This document shows, piece after piece, positions 29,919 through 38,595 of a stretch of 64,000 bases of DNA. The position numbers and the translations under genes are program-made. The DNA comes from Flavihumibacter profundi (GTDB taxonomy: Bacteria > Bacteroidota > Bacteroidia > Chitinophagales > Chitinophagaceae), in contig NZ_JAIQXE010000001.1 of NCBI RefSeq assembly GCF_020076305.1, positions 2,140,001 through 2,204,000 on the forward strand. Reading direction: 5' to 3'. The notes under the pieces were generated by a model. It worked only from the letters and a program-made list of their open reading frames with translations, was not told where the DNA came from and ran no database searches. The number at the start of each line of letters is the position of its first letter. Position 1 is the stretch's first letter.

Positions 29919-30404
29919 TTAGTCTTCACTTTTAAAAAACCATGGGTCCCACTTTTTACCAGTCCAAAATCCTTTTTGCTTTTTCCTGACTAAGCTTCCA
30001 TTCCAAATTTTATACAACCGCTCATTTTTAAAGAATAATTTGTCAGGGCATATCTGATAATTCTGCCCACCAGATGATAAATATATTGTGTCTGAAAATG
30101 AAATTCTTTCTGGCTTTTCGTCTTCTGATAAGATAAGGGTGTCAACTAGGGAGTTGCTACGATTCAAGTAAAGTAAAGTATCATATATTGGTTTCATATG
30201 AAAGAATAATGTGTCATTGACCAATGTCCATGTACCTTTTGTCCAACTTGATGCCAGGTCAAATTGCCAGGAATATTTGAATGTACTGTCAGAACTTAGT
30301 TCCACTCGACTTCCAAAATAGTCCCTATACCGTCCAAGCATTCTATTTTGGCCAAATGAACTTGTTGAAAGAATAATTAGAAAAGCAATTTTAAATATTC
30401 TCAT
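29919..30404 (-). CDS. hypothetical secreted protein, 161 aa
   Basis: Not recognised. Signal peptide ending about residue 19 (SSFGQ), then a beta-rich body that begins MLGRYRDYFGSRVELSSDST and carries paired Trp/Tyr strands. It resembles the many small secreted beta-sandwich proteins of Bacteroidetes that have no assigned role. Single gene in the island. Confidence 0.6.
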   Translation of the reverse strand: MRIFKIAFLIILSTSSFGQNRMLGRYRDYFGSRVELSSDSTFKYSWQFDLASSWTKGTWTLVNDTLFFHMKPIYDTLLYLNRSNSLVDTLILSEDEKPERISFSDTIYLSSGGQNYQICPDKLFFKNERLYKIWNGSLVRKKQKGFWTGKKWDPWFFKSED

Positions 30405-30779
30405 AGCTGTTTGCCCAGAACGTTAAGAGTATTGCTTAAGAGGAACTTCAGTTTCACTATTCACCTCTGCCAGTTTTATATCCTTAACATTAACATGCGT
30501 TGTCCCATTAGAACAAAAAAATAGAAGTTCTAAATAAAATAAGCTGAAATTTTTGAGGGTTGTCATAAAAATTGCTTGAAACGTTCCAAACTTAGCGATG
30601 TGGCTGAATTTTTAAAAACGTGAAACCGTAGCCTCCAAATATTTTATAAATATAAGTTCATTGTGTATTCAATTGCCTGGTGTTATCGTCGTCCCGCCAT
30701 ATTGCCACCCTGTTTTGCGTTAGTGCTTTACTCATTGTCTAAATGGTAGTTTCCGAACGCTTTACTAAGGATAGGCTTG
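30405..30779. other. spacer of 375 bp with cassette-type ends
   Basis: Begins near the signal-peptide gene with CCAGAACGTTAAGAGTATTGC and ends GGCTTGTTAGC, where GTTAGC (30779-30784) contains the TAA stop of the next gene. A second GTTAGTGC lies near 30718-30725. No gene is visible inside it. Confidence 0.5.
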
Positions 30780-31613
30780 TTAGCGGTAGTTGTTCTTTTT
30801 CTTACTACGTCCACGATACAGAATAAGTAGCTTGTTTAAACTTTTTTGGTCTGTGTCAAAGTCGTCAATTTGTAAATGTTCTGAACCTTCCGGGTGCTCA
30901 TATGTTAAATAATAATGAGTATACTTCCCTGAACCTTCGATAATTACTTCTTCATTTTCGATAGCTGACCATTGATAAAATTCTGTCGAAATAGTTTTTA
31001 TCCCTTTGTCGTTGATAATAATTTGTGGTTCCGTATTAGTTGCCTCCTTATATTCCTTATATCCAAAATATGCTCCTACGACTGATAAAATAGAACCCAA
31101 AATATAACTGTCACTTTTAATAATTAAATAAATACCAAAAGCAAAACAGCCAAGCATAATTACCATTTCAATATAATTTTTCCCTTTTGAATAGAAAATT
31201 ATTGTCTCATTTGCTATTGTGATGTCATCAATAAATAAATCGTCTTTAGTGAATTTATTTTGTAATGAAGTCCATTTTTCTCTGTCTGCCGAACTACGTA
31301 TTTCAGTTTTTTCAAATAAACTATTGTCCGCCCAAATTAATTTTTCCTGGACGGCTCTTTTTTTAAGTTCGTTAACATTACGAACATTCTCAAAAGCCCA
31401 AAGTCTCCATTTGGTATTCATTACACTCCAATAGAGCCAGGCAAGTACAAAGGCAAGTCCAAAACCTACTGGAAAAATCCAAGTCGGTAGAATTTTTTGA
31501 ATTCCCAAATAAAAACATAGCCCAAGTATCCCGAACATAATTATCATTACAGGATAATTTACCATTCGATGTCCTTTTGCTATTGCTTCATCAACTGTTA
31601 CAGTTTCATTCAT
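30780..31613 (-). CDS. hypothetical membrane protein, 277 aa
   Basis: Not recognised. Two hydrophobic hairpins (about residues 18-65 and 143-185) separated by a basic helical stretch, then a soluble C-terminal domain with a strand pattern (IIINDKGIKTISTEFYQWSA). No enzyme motif. Single gene in the island; its TAA stop codon is inside the GTTAGC of the spacer. Confidence 0.6.
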   Translation of the reverse strand: MNETVTVDEAIAKGHRMVNYPVMIIMFGILGLCFYLGIQKILPTWIFPVGFGLAFVLAWLYWSVMNTKWRLWAFENVRNVNELKKRAVQEKLIWADNSLFEKTEIRSSADREKWTSLQNKFTKDDLFIDDITIANETIIFYSKGKNYIEMVIMLGCFAFGIYLIIKSDSYILGSILSVVGAYFGYKEYKEATNTEPQIIINDKGIKTISTEFYQWSAIENEEVIIEGSGKYTHYYLTYEHPEGSEHLQIDDFDTDQKSLNKLLILYRGRSKKKNNYR

Positions 31614-31645
31614 AAATTATTTCAATTGTGGTGTTTTACAATTAC

Positions 31646-31770
31646 CCTTAACGAATGGGCATTAGCGCTGTTCGGCCCCGCACGACCGTCCAGCCCTTTT
31701 AGTGTTGAAATTTTTTTGTTTTTTTGAAATTGCGGATCCGTTCAACCCGCATATAAGCAATACCATTTTT
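31646..31770. repeat. cassette-type spacer repeat (CGGCCCCGCACGA family)
   Basis: Contains CGGCCCCGCACGA at 31673-31685 followed by CCGTCCAGCCC, and near the other end CCGCATATAAGCAATACC (31747-31764), whose reverse complement GGTATTGCTTATATGCGG matches the arms at 29847 and 38606. TTGCGGATC before it is also shared with 38679. It therefore shares left, middle and right blocks with the spacer at 38596-38721; its own left arm has diverged. Confidence 0.65.
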
Positions 31771-31781
31771 GTACACCGTGA

Positions 31782-32198
31782 TTAGTCAAATCCATACTCA
31801 AATTTAGCTGTCATTGATATTGAATCAATTTTGGCAATAACAACTCTTCTCTTATCTTTTGTCATGGCGTAAAATGAAAAACCAACACTGCTCTGGTACC
31901 ATAACCCATTTACAATTCCAGGCCTAAGTGATTTGGAATCTATTACTCCATTTTCACTAAATACAGTGGAGTCATAATACATAGATTTGAGAATGGAGCC
32001 TTTAATACTTCCTAATGAGACCTTGTCCAATTTAATTTCATAGATTTTTGAAAAGTCCTGCATCATATCCTGGTATTCTTGCTTCGTCACAATTGCTGAA
32101 TTTGGAATTTCGATATCAGCCAAGTTTTCAAACTCCTTTCTATAGCTCGTCGAGCAGGATGTTAATAAAATAAAGCCGACTAAATATTTACTTTTCAT
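31782..32198 (-). CDS. hypothetical lipoprotein, 138 aa
   Basis: Signal peptide with a lipobox-like LTSC, then a helical segment (YQDMMQDFSKIYEIKL) and a strand-rich half. I do not recognise a family. Single gene in the island; spacers on both sides carry repeat-type ends. Confidence 0.55.
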   Translation of the reverse strand: MKSKYLVGFILLTSCSTSYRKEFENLADIEIPNSAIVTKQEYQDMMQDFSKIYEIKLDKVSLGSIKGSILKSMYYDSTVFSENGVIDSKSLRPGIVNGLWYQSSVGFSFYAMTKDKRRVVIAKIDSISMTAKFEYGFD

Positions 32199-32235
32199 GT
32201 TTCGATGTCTGTCCTAGAAATGGCGTACAACGTTT

Positions 32236-32364
32236 TCGGGCTTTGCGTACAGACAAGTTTCTATACACACAACGGTGATTAAACACTTAACTTGAATAGA
32301 GGCACAAAGTTCCAAGTTTGCATGTCAACCCGCCAGATCCAAAACCCATGTCCGCCCCGTTATT
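32236..32364. repeat. cassette-type spacer repeat (degenerate)
   Basis: From CGTACAACGTTTTCGGGC to CGCCCCGTTATT. The final GTTATT (32359-32364) contains the TAA stop codon of the following gene, as at 29181 and 30779. The arms pair only in part (AACGTTTTCGGG against CCCGCC...GTTA). Confidence 0.4.
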
Positions 32365-33259
32365 CTCCTTTCTGTTCTTTAAAAATGTCTTCTAATGTCT
32401 CTTTGTATTTCGTGTATTTATAAAGGTTTCGTTCTTTCAAAATTGAACCAAGTAGCAAGTCGTTCTTTTCTTTTTCTGAACTACCTTCCTTGTTTAGGCA
32501 AATTAAATGATATAAAAGTGTCTCGTAGTATTTGTCAAGGTAATAACCTTTGTAACTCTGAATTCCTTTGTCCTTAACAATATTCATTTCAAAGTCCGTG
32601 AAATAAAAGTCTGTGTATTGAAAATATGGTCTGCCGTTGATTTTAGGAAACTTCTTAATATAGTCATATGCATTTTTTGTGTTTGCTGGCTTTACTACAT
32701 TCATATAACCCCAAATAGTTGTTCCACAAAAGCTAATTGCTTGTAGAACTAAAATCCCCATTTCTGTATCGTCTTTAAGATTATAATCCTTTAACTTCAA
32801 GTCGGTTTTATAAAGGTCAAAAGGTTGATTTTTATTTCCAACTGCTGTAAAAACCATTTCATAATAATTATCAACCAATTCATAGGTCGGTATTTCTTTG
32901 TTTGATAAGCTGTCTATTAATTTATTGTTGTCAACTTGGTTTTCTTCTCTCAGGTTTAGATTAATTGCTCTGATAATGTATATATGTTTTAAAACCTTGT
33001 CGTCAGGTCTTGATAAGAACGGTTGAGTTAAAAGTTTGTTTTTAGTCGTTATACTTTGAGCAATAAACTCTGTCGCTACTTTCAAGTTTTCTGGAACATC
33101 TGATTTTATTTCTTTCAAAATATCTTTTGTCGGCTCGTTACGGAACATAAAGTCCTTGTAAGTCTTACCGAGTTCAATCATTTTTTGGTTTTCAGCAACC
33201 TGTCCAAATGTCAAAAAGGTCAAGCAGGTTACTAAAAATGTTAATGCCGTTTTTTTCAT
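32360..33259 (-). CDS. hypothetical secreted protein, 299 aa
   Basis: Not recognised. A signal peptide ends about residue 20 (LTFGQ) and the body is largely helical with many charged residues, ending in a Lys/Glu-rich segment. No catalytic motif. The start at 33259 was chosen so that KK directly precedes the hydrophobic core; two codons upstream are possible. Single gene in the island. Confidence 0.6.
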   Translation of the reverse strand: MKKTALTFLVTCLTFLTFGQVAENQKMIELGKTYKDFMFRNEPTKDILKEIKSDVPENLKVATEFIAQSITTKNKLLTQPFLSRPDDKVLKHIYIIRAINLNLREENQVDNNKLIDSLSNKEIPTYELVDNYYEMVFTAVGNKNQPFDLYKTDLKLKDYNLKDDTEMGILVLQAISFCGTTIWGYMNVVKPANTKNAYDYIKKFPKINGRPYFQYTDFYFTDFEMNIVKDKGIQSYKGYYLDKYYETLLYHLICLNKEGSSEKEKNDLLLGSILKERNLYKYTKYKETLEDIFKEQKGE

Positions 33260-33299
33260 AGTCAATTTATTATTATTGTGTCTATATATAATAGGTGGT

Positions 33300-33480
33300 A
33301 ACGTTCGCAGCCTGGCGTATTGGCGGCTACGGTATTCCGTTCGCTTAAACCAGCTGCTGTTTTTTTTAATTGTTCATTCTAAATTATTGCTGATGCTAGC
33401 CACAATTCCCGCCTGGACTAATGATCAATTGCATTCCATCCGTTGATGAAGTCTTCGTCCGCCGATATTATGTCAAACTG
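33300..33480. repeat. cassette-type spacer repeat (degenerate)
   Basis: AACGTTCGCAGCCTGGCGTATTGGCGGC resembles the GCGGCTTGGCGTAGTAGCGG block at 34281. The partner arm (CCCGCCTGGACTAATG) is diverged. It lies between two minus-strand genes. Confidence 0.45.
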
Positions 33481-33502
33481 CCTGATTGCGTCTGTACTAG
33501 CA

Positions 33503-34261
33503 TTAATGGCTGGGTGCCTTTTGAATAATTTCAAGCATTTGGATCAACTCTCTTTTTCTAACTTCAACATAGTCTTTGTCCCATCGACTTAGTAAAACAG
33601 GAAGTAATTGCCGCTTTATAGCAATTTCTACCAAACTTTTAAAGTCTGCATCAATCTTCCCCTCCATAACAAACTGAGCAAAGCCAATTCCAATAATTGA
33701 ATTATCAAGACCTATTAAATGGGCACTCCCGATTTGGTCAGATGTTTTTACAACAATTTCCCTAAACTGTTTATCATCCATACTTTTGAATGACGTATCT
33801 ACAGAATTTTTCAATGACTCTTTCAATGCATTTATTTGTTGATCAACTTCGACATCATTTTTTAGAGAAGGGGTATTCAAATATTTCATAATTGCATTGG
33901 AATCCATTTCCTTAGAATCAAAAAAAGAATATCCCCAGCTACTTCTTAAATCATTCAAATAAATATTTGTAGAAATTTTTAGATTAGAAGATCTCCATTT
34001 CCGAAAGCCATAGGCTGCATCACTCCCCTCATCATTTCCAAATGGAGCAGTCTCATCAATTTCACTGAATAAATATGGCTCCTTCATTAACTTCTGAGCG
34101 TTTGAATGAGAATTCACATATGTAAATCTAAATGTGTCCACGTATTGATTGTTCTCTTTAAAAAGCCCACTACTTTTTGAATATGAAACATTACTAGTTT
34201 CATTATTGCATCCTAAGAAAACAACAATAATTACTCCAAAAATGGTATTTAATAGGGTCAT
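33503..34261 (-). CDS. hypothetical lipoprotein, 252 aa
   Basis: Signal peptide with a lipobox-like FLGC, then a soluble helical body. Not recognised. The start was set at 34261; the longer frame back to 34312 would read through the conserved spacer repeat (GCGGCTTGGCG block). Single gene in the island. Confidence 0.6.
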   Translation of the reverse strand: MTLLNTIFGVIIVVFLGCNNETSNVSYSKSSGLFKENNQYVDTFRFTYVNSHSNAQKLMKEPYLFSEIDETAPFGNDEGSDAAYGFRKWRSSNLKISTNIYLNDLRSSWGYSFFDSKEMDSNAIMKYLNTPSLKNDVEVDQQINALKESLKNSVDTSFKSMDDKQFREIVVKTSDQIGSAHLIGLDNSIIGIGFAQFVMEGKIDADFKSLVEIAIKRQLLPVLLSRWDKDYVEVRKRELIQMLEIIQKAPSH

Positions 34262-34267
34262 GGTATA

Positions 34268-34404
34268 GCCGCTAACGTTTTGCGGCTTGGCGTAGTAGCG
34301 GATTTTTAGCACAAATGTTCAATCAAAGAACTGCACTTGAACCTACCACAAAACTGTCATAAGAAGCAATGCACCCGCCATTACGCTAAACTGCTGTTAG
34401 CTGC
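34268..34404. repeat. cassette-type spacer palindrome (GCTAAC...GTTAGC ends)
   Basis: A 137-bp element that begins GCCGCTAAC and ends GTTAGCTGC: the outer ends are inverted (GCNGCTAAC) and the next inner arms GGCGTAGTAGCGG and CCCGCCATTACGC are partly complementary. The length, AAC...GTT ends and bulged inner arms match the description of integron attC sites (57-141 bp). The core 7-mers (GTTAGCT rather than GTTRRRY) are not a perfect match. It overlaps the last codons of the DUF262 gene. Confidence 0.6.
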
Positions 34405-36297
34405 TGGGTTTCTGTCGTATATTTTGTCGATAATGAAGTCGTCATAAAATAAAATTTTTTCAATGTCAGTGTCCGAAAAAGTCAGACCGTTGATTTTAGA
34501 TTCAAGAAATTTCAACATTTCTTTTCCTCTTTGAGCTATCTTGACTTTTGACCAAGTGTCGTGTTGGCTTATGTCTATTTCGTTATAAGAACCTGTTCTA
34601 AAACGTTCTTTCTTGTCCAACCAACTTTTATTACCCAAAGAGGAATTTTTTCCGTTTTTAAGAATTGTCAAGTTGCCAAGTGAATTTATCAGAACTTTTC
34701 TTGCTTGTTCAATGTTGTCTTCTTCCAAACCTGCTGTAAAACCATTTACTGTGTCTTGCCAATTGTCCCAAAATTGCTGTGGAATTACGTGCTCTATTGT
34801 TGTTTCTAAATAATCATCAATGGTCACTTTGTCATTAGTTTCTTGTGCTTTATGTTTCAAGTGTTCTTCGTATTCGAACAAGAAATATTTTAATGCACTC
34901 CAACGATGAAAACCCTTATTTCCTCTTTCGTAAGTAAATAAAGATTTGAACGGTTGAATGATGTTAGGAACAGCAACGGCTGTTCCTAATAAATTCGTTT
35001 GCTTTTGATTGATTCCTTCAATAGTATCTTCGGCATTGTAAATATCTCGCGCCCAATTTGCCGTTGTTCTTTCGTCCATAATACCAATTCCCGGAACACA
35101 ATTTCGGAATAGAATCTTTTCTAAATTCCCAAAAGTGTTTGCGTGAATTGAAGTGTCATTCGTTTGCTTCAAAATTGCGGCAAGGAATATTTTTATGTCT
35201 TTACGGCTTTCAAGAGTTAATATACGTTTTATCAATTTGGAATTGGAATTATGAATTTGATACCAAATTGGTGCTAACTCGGAAAGTTTTAAAATATAAT
35301 CGTCTATTTTTTTGTAAGAAATTGGTTCTTCTTTTTTACCACTTTCGTCTAAATCGTATTTCTCGGGCTTGTTGCAAAACATATGAAAAACTTTTTCTTC
35401 TGCAACTTTCTCCGAAAATGTAGATTCAACGGGTTTTCTAAACAAAGACAAGTGAGCCGATAAAAATACATCCTCGTCAAGAATGTGTTCTGGGTTTTGT
35501 GCTAAACAAGTGTATATTTTTCCCCAAGCATCGTTGATTTTTTTTCGTAACGACTGTTTGTCTTCGTCTGGATTTGTTAGTTTTTCTGTTAGATAAATAA
35601 GTCTGTTTTTAAGTTTTTCAAGAGTTGAAAGCGGTTTTCCTCTATTGTTCATAGTTTCAAACACGGCTTGAACGTCCAAGTCTTTTTCTATTGTTCTAAT
35701 GTCAAACTGAAGTGAGGTTGTAATCTTTTTGAATAAAATGTTTTTTTGAGAATCGTCAAGTATTGCAATTTTATCTTGAAAGAATTTTTTCGCAAATGCT
35801 AAATTTTTAGTGTGATGGTTTAAGTGTCCTTGATTAAGAACTACCTTATTGTCCTCAAAAATTGAATGGAGCAAAAAGTTGAAGTTTTTGTCAGTAAAAG
35901 CGTAGCTAAACTTATATACTTTACTTTCTCCCGACATATTCGATTCATAAACAAAAGTTTCTATTAGTTTTTCCTTTTTCTTTTCAGCATAACCAATTTC
36001 AGTTGCTTTAAGTAATTCAAAAAGTAGAATACTAATAGATGTTAGTCTTTGTTGTCCGTCAACTACATTGTAAAATTTAACACCTGATATCCAATTTTCA
36101 GCTTCTGTAGGATTTGTTTCTTCAAGGTAAATTGTTCCTGTGTAGTGGTTTTTTATTTCGTCATTTACAGTAGGAATTTCGTCTAAATCGTCCCAAAGTT
36201 CATTTAGTTGTTTGTCCTCCCAAGCATAGCCTCTTTGGTAGTCGGGTATGCGAAATATTCTTGTGCTAAATAAGTCTGTTAAATTTATTGCTGACAT
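34381..36297 (-). CDS. GmrSD-like DUF262/DUF1524 protein (type IV restriction nuclease candidate)
   Basis: A 638-aa fusion with the layout of GmrSD/BrxU-type nucleases, which cut modified phage DNA. Seen: the N-terminal DUF262 fold with IPDYQRGYAW (residues 17-26) and the nucleotide-binding DGQQRLTS (80-87), and a C-terminal DUF1524 HNH-type nuclease with EHVIP (502-506), LGNLTIL (539-545) and NSSLGNKSWLDKKERF. All landmarks of an active protein are present. It is a single gene bounded by cassette-type repeats: 34268-34404 at its end and 36346-36547 before it. It is the best defence candidate in the island. It could also act on DNA not from phage; the target modification is unknown. Confidence 0.88.
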   Translation of the reverse strand: MSAINLTDLFSTRIFRIPDYQRGYAWEDKQLNELWDDLDEIPTVNDEIKNHYTGTIYLEETNPTEAENWISGVKFYNVVDGQQRLTSISILLFELLKATEIGYAEKKKEKLIETFVYESNMSGESKVYKFSYAFTDKNFNFLLHSIFEDNKVVLNQGHLNHHTKNLAFAKKFFQDKIAILDDSQKNILFKKITTSLQFDIRTIEKDLDVQAVFETMNNRGKPLSTLEKLKNRLIYLTEKLTNPDEDKQSLRKKINDAWGKIYTCLAQNPEHILDEDVFLSAHLSLFRKPVESTFSEKVAEEKVFHMFCNKPEKYDLDESGKKEEPISYKKIDDYILKLSELAPIWYQIHNSNSKLIKRILTLESRKDIKIFLAAILKQTNDTSIHANTFGNLEKILFRNCVPGIGIMDERTTANWARDIYNAEDTIEGINQKQTNLLGTAVAVPNIIQPFKSLFTYERGNKGFHRWSALKYFLFEYEEHLKHKAQETNDKVTIDDYLETTIEHVIPQQFWDNWQDTVNGFTAGLEEDNIEQARKVLINSLGNLTILKNGKNSSLGNKSWLDKKERFRTGSYNEIDISQHDTWSKVKIAQRGKEMLKFLESKINGLTFSDTDIEKILFYDDFIIDKIYDRNPAANSSLA

Positions 36298-36345
36298 AGT
36301 TTAATGTTCAAATTTCCTTTTGTTGGTTGTCGTCATAGCCTTGCA

Positions 36346-36547
36346 GCTAACGGACAAATATTGCTGCAGTTGGGGAATTGACCAATTATCTGCCCGCAAT
36401 TCAAGCTAAATTTATAATTAAAAGTTAATGACAAGAACTAATGACCGGTAGAAATCCTTCCGTTGAAACAAAAGCTTGGATATGCACTGCCGATGGTTGT
36501 ACTTCCGTCCAGCCCCAATTGAAGCAATACTTTTGTTGGCAGTTAGT
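36346..36547. repeat. cassette-type spacer palindrome with long inverted arms
   Basis: Starts GCTAAC and ends GTTAGT. Inner arms ACAAATATTGCTGCAGTTGG (from 36354) and CCAATTGAAGCAATACTTTT (to 36534) are complementary with two bulges. The right half carries TATGCACTGCCGA (36481-36493) followed by TTGTACTTCCGTCCAGCCCC, shared with 26290. The TAA stop of the membrane-protein gene (36543-36545) lies inside the terminal GTTAGT. Confidence 0.7.
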
Positions 36548-37286
36548 GCATATTATTGGGTGTCTCCTTTACCTTTAAATAAATAGTGTCCTTTTTTGCT
36601 GTGATTGCTTTTGTCAGCTTATTGATTGAAGAATCGAAATTTTCAATTTTAACAGGTTTGTCAATTACAAAACCTTCTTTTTTAGGATTAAAGAATAAAA
36701 GAACGATACTGAAAACAGTAACTAAAATACCAGTCAATGTATTTGCAATTCTGAATGAATTATAAGAATGAAGAAGATTGGTTGCTTTTTTATTATTAAT
36801 TTTTAAATTTACATTAATGCAATATAGCAAGTCTCTTACTTCCTCTGCGTAAAATATTTCGAGGCTTTTGTCTTGTAAGCTTAATACATTTTTTGGCGAA
36901 GGCTTACTATAGGTAAAGTTTTTTACATTAAAGTTTTTAAGTGCATTTCGTATTGTCAACATATAAAAGCAAAATGCCAAAATCATTAATATAAGAAGTA
37001 AAAGCTTTACAATAAATTGAAGGTCGGTAACCTTGTCAATAAGGATAGGAACAAATAAACTAAGTAAAGAAAATATAATTCCAGTTTGCGAAATCAGCTG
37101 TGACGTTTTACCTTCTATTAATGTCAGCCTGCTACTTTCTTCATTCTCAAGATTTTTTAAGTAAATTTTGTGAGCTTCACTTTTCTTCTCGTCATTCTCT
37201 ATTTTATAATCTCCTGGAATATATGAATACGGGTTTGTTTCATCAGGAACATAAAAAAGCCCAATTTTATTTAGAAATTCTTTCAT
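36543..37286 (-). CDS. membrane protein of the graspetide operon, unknown family, 247 aa
   Basis: Third gene of the putative graspetide operon, starting 1 bp after the maturase stop codon. Seen: a charged helical N-terminal half with ESSRLTLIEGKTSQLISQ (about residues 51-68), followed by two membrane segments (about 66-88 and 91-114), a soluble stretch, and a third membrane segment (about 185-205) with a C-terminal tail. The helix-plus-membrane-pair layout recalls SLATT/Pycsar-effector-type membrane proteins, but the match is general. It is not an ABC transporter or a peptidase. A role in export, immunity or membrane action of the peptide is inference from the operon only. Confidence 0.65.
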   Translation of the reverse strand: MKEFLNKIGLFYVPDETNPYSYIPGDYKIENDEKKSEAHKIYLKNLENEESSRLTLIEGKTSQLISQTGIIFSLLSLFVPILIDKVTDLQFIVKLLLLILMILAFCFYMLTIRNALKNFNVKNFTYSKPSPKNVLSLQDKSLEIFYAEEVRDLLYCINVNLKINNKKATNLLHSYNSFRIANTLTGILVTVFSIVLLFFNPKKEGFVIDKPVKIENFDSSINKLTKAITAKKDTIYLKVKETPNNMH

Positions 37287-37287
37287 T

Positions 37288-38208
37288 TTATTTGTTGGTT
37301 AGTTTTTTTATTATCGCTTCTGAGATATTCAAACCAGTTTGGGTTTCTATCCAAGCCCATTGTCCATTTGGATTTATTTCTAAGAAAATATAGTTACCGT
37401 CTTTGTCCTTTATTAAATCTATTGCACCAAATGAAAGATTTAAACACTTGACAATTTCAATACACAGACTTTCTACTCGTTTAGGTATTTCAATTGCTTT
37501 AAAAATTAGTCTTTTTTTTCTCCAATCTACCTCTGTTTCTACGTCATTTTGGGAATCTACCGATGCCGAAAAAACATTGTCACCAACTACTGTAACTCTG
37601 ATTTCATATATTTTTTCTATTTCATTTTGATAGATACAAGGTGTTAAATCAAAGTTTTCAAGTTCGTCGATTTGCTTCTGGGTTATTCTACTTGTAAAAA
37701 TAAAGCTAGGCGTTTCGTTATTGTCAATTCTTGTTTGAGAAATTGGCTTTATGATTATCCTTCCACCTTGCTCTTTATAAAATTTTTTTAACTCATCTTT
37801 TGAGGTTGTTATTAATGTACTAGGAATTTTAAAACCCAAATGTTTTGCAATCTTTAATTGCAGTAATTTATTTTCAGCTCTATAAACAGAAAACGGGTCA
37901 CTGACCCATTTAGCATCAACTATTGAAAACAAGTTCTTAATTAAGGAATCTGTTTCATTTAGAATATATATTCTTTCATTAAGCGATAACTCCTTTATTG
38001 TTGGCAATTGCGTTCTTCTAAACCAAACTGAACTAATATCATTCTCACCAAGTATTGAATAGCTGAAATTACTGTCTAGTTTAACCAAACTGTCATAAGT
38101 TAAAATATCCTCGCAATTAAATCGCTTGTATTTTGCCTTCCTTTGATTAAGCTTATTTATTACAAAGTCTGCTGTGAAATCAGTTTTGTGCGTAATGATT
38201 AATAGCAT
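37288..38208 (-). CDS. MvdC/MvdD-like ATP-grasp ribosomal-peptide maturase (graspetide macrocyclase)
   Basis: A 306-aa ATP-grasp enzyme of the microviridin-maturase type. It would form omega-ester or omega-amide links between Thr/Ser/Lys and Glu/Asp side chains of a precursor peptide. Seen: the N-terminal VWFRR (residues 61-65), characteristic of this family, AENKLLQLKIAKHLGFKIPS (111-130), the nucleotide-binding GGRIIIKP (148-155), and the metal-binding EINPNGQW (277-284). Its start overlaps the end of the precursor gene by 29 bp, so translation is probably coupled. The pairing with a multi-repeat Thr/Glu/Asp-rich precursor makes the assignment strong. Confidence 0.9.
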   Translation of the reverse strand: MLLIITHKTDFTADFVINKLNQRKAKYKRFNCEDILTYDSLVKLDSNFSYSILGENDISSVWFRRTQLPTIKELSLNERIYILNETDSLIKNLFSIVDAKWVSDPFSVYRAENKLLQLKIAKHLGFKIPSTLITTSKDELKKFYKEQGGRIIIKPISQTRIDNNETPSFIFTSRITQKQIDELENFDLTPCIYQNEIEKIYEIRVTVVGDNVFSASVDSQNDVETEVDWRKKRLIFKAIEIPKRVESLCIEIVKCLNLSFGAIDLIKDKDGNYIFLEINPNGQWAWIETQTGLNISEAIIKKLTNK

Positions 38209-38551
38209 TGTATGGTTTGTCTTGGTCAGCAGTTTCAGAAGATTCCGTTAAGGTTGTTGTAGCCATTAGATTTTGCAAAGCCATCCTGTCTTTATCACTA
38301 TCCGAAGATTCTGAATGAGTGAATGTCCTGGTTTCTGTGTCCATAAGCATACTCAATCCACTCCTGTCAGAGTCTGCACTTTCACCTTGTGTTTTTGTGA
38401 AAGTTTCAGTTTCTAAATTCACTGTGTCTATAGCAGGCTGTCCTGTAAATTTGTTAATAGATAAATTCAGAGTGTCGTCATACTCAATTAATGAGTAGTC
38501 TTGAGGTTCACCTGTTGGGTTTTCTTTAAATTCAAAGATTAATGGTCTCAT
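38180..38551 (-). CDS. graspetide precursor peptide with three core repeats
   Basis: A 123-aa acidic peptide with a leader of about 42 residues opening MRPLIFEF and three core repeats of the form TxTxTx(3-4)ExxDxD: Thr48/50/52 with Glu57, Asp60, Asp62; Thr72/74/76 with Glu81, Asp84, Asp86; and Thr98/100/102 with Glu106, Asp109, Asp111. Three Thr hydroxyl donors matched by three acidic acceptors per repeat fits an omega-ester-forming substrate with up to three links per repeat. Spacer residues between repeats are 24-26 apart. There is no signal peptide. It is the first gene of the operon, preceded by the spacer repeat at 38596. The motif class probably belongs to a known graspetide group; I cannot check it. 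Confidence 0.85.
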   Translation of the reverse strand: MRPLIFEFKENPTGEPQDYSLIEYDDTLNLSINKFTGQPAIDTVNLETETFTKTQGESADSDRSGLSMLMDTETRTFTHSESSDSDKDRMALQNLMATTTLTESSETADQDKPYNAINHYAQN

Positions 38552-38595
38552 ATTTTATATGATTAAAGTTTTAAAGTCTGTCAAATAGCAATACT

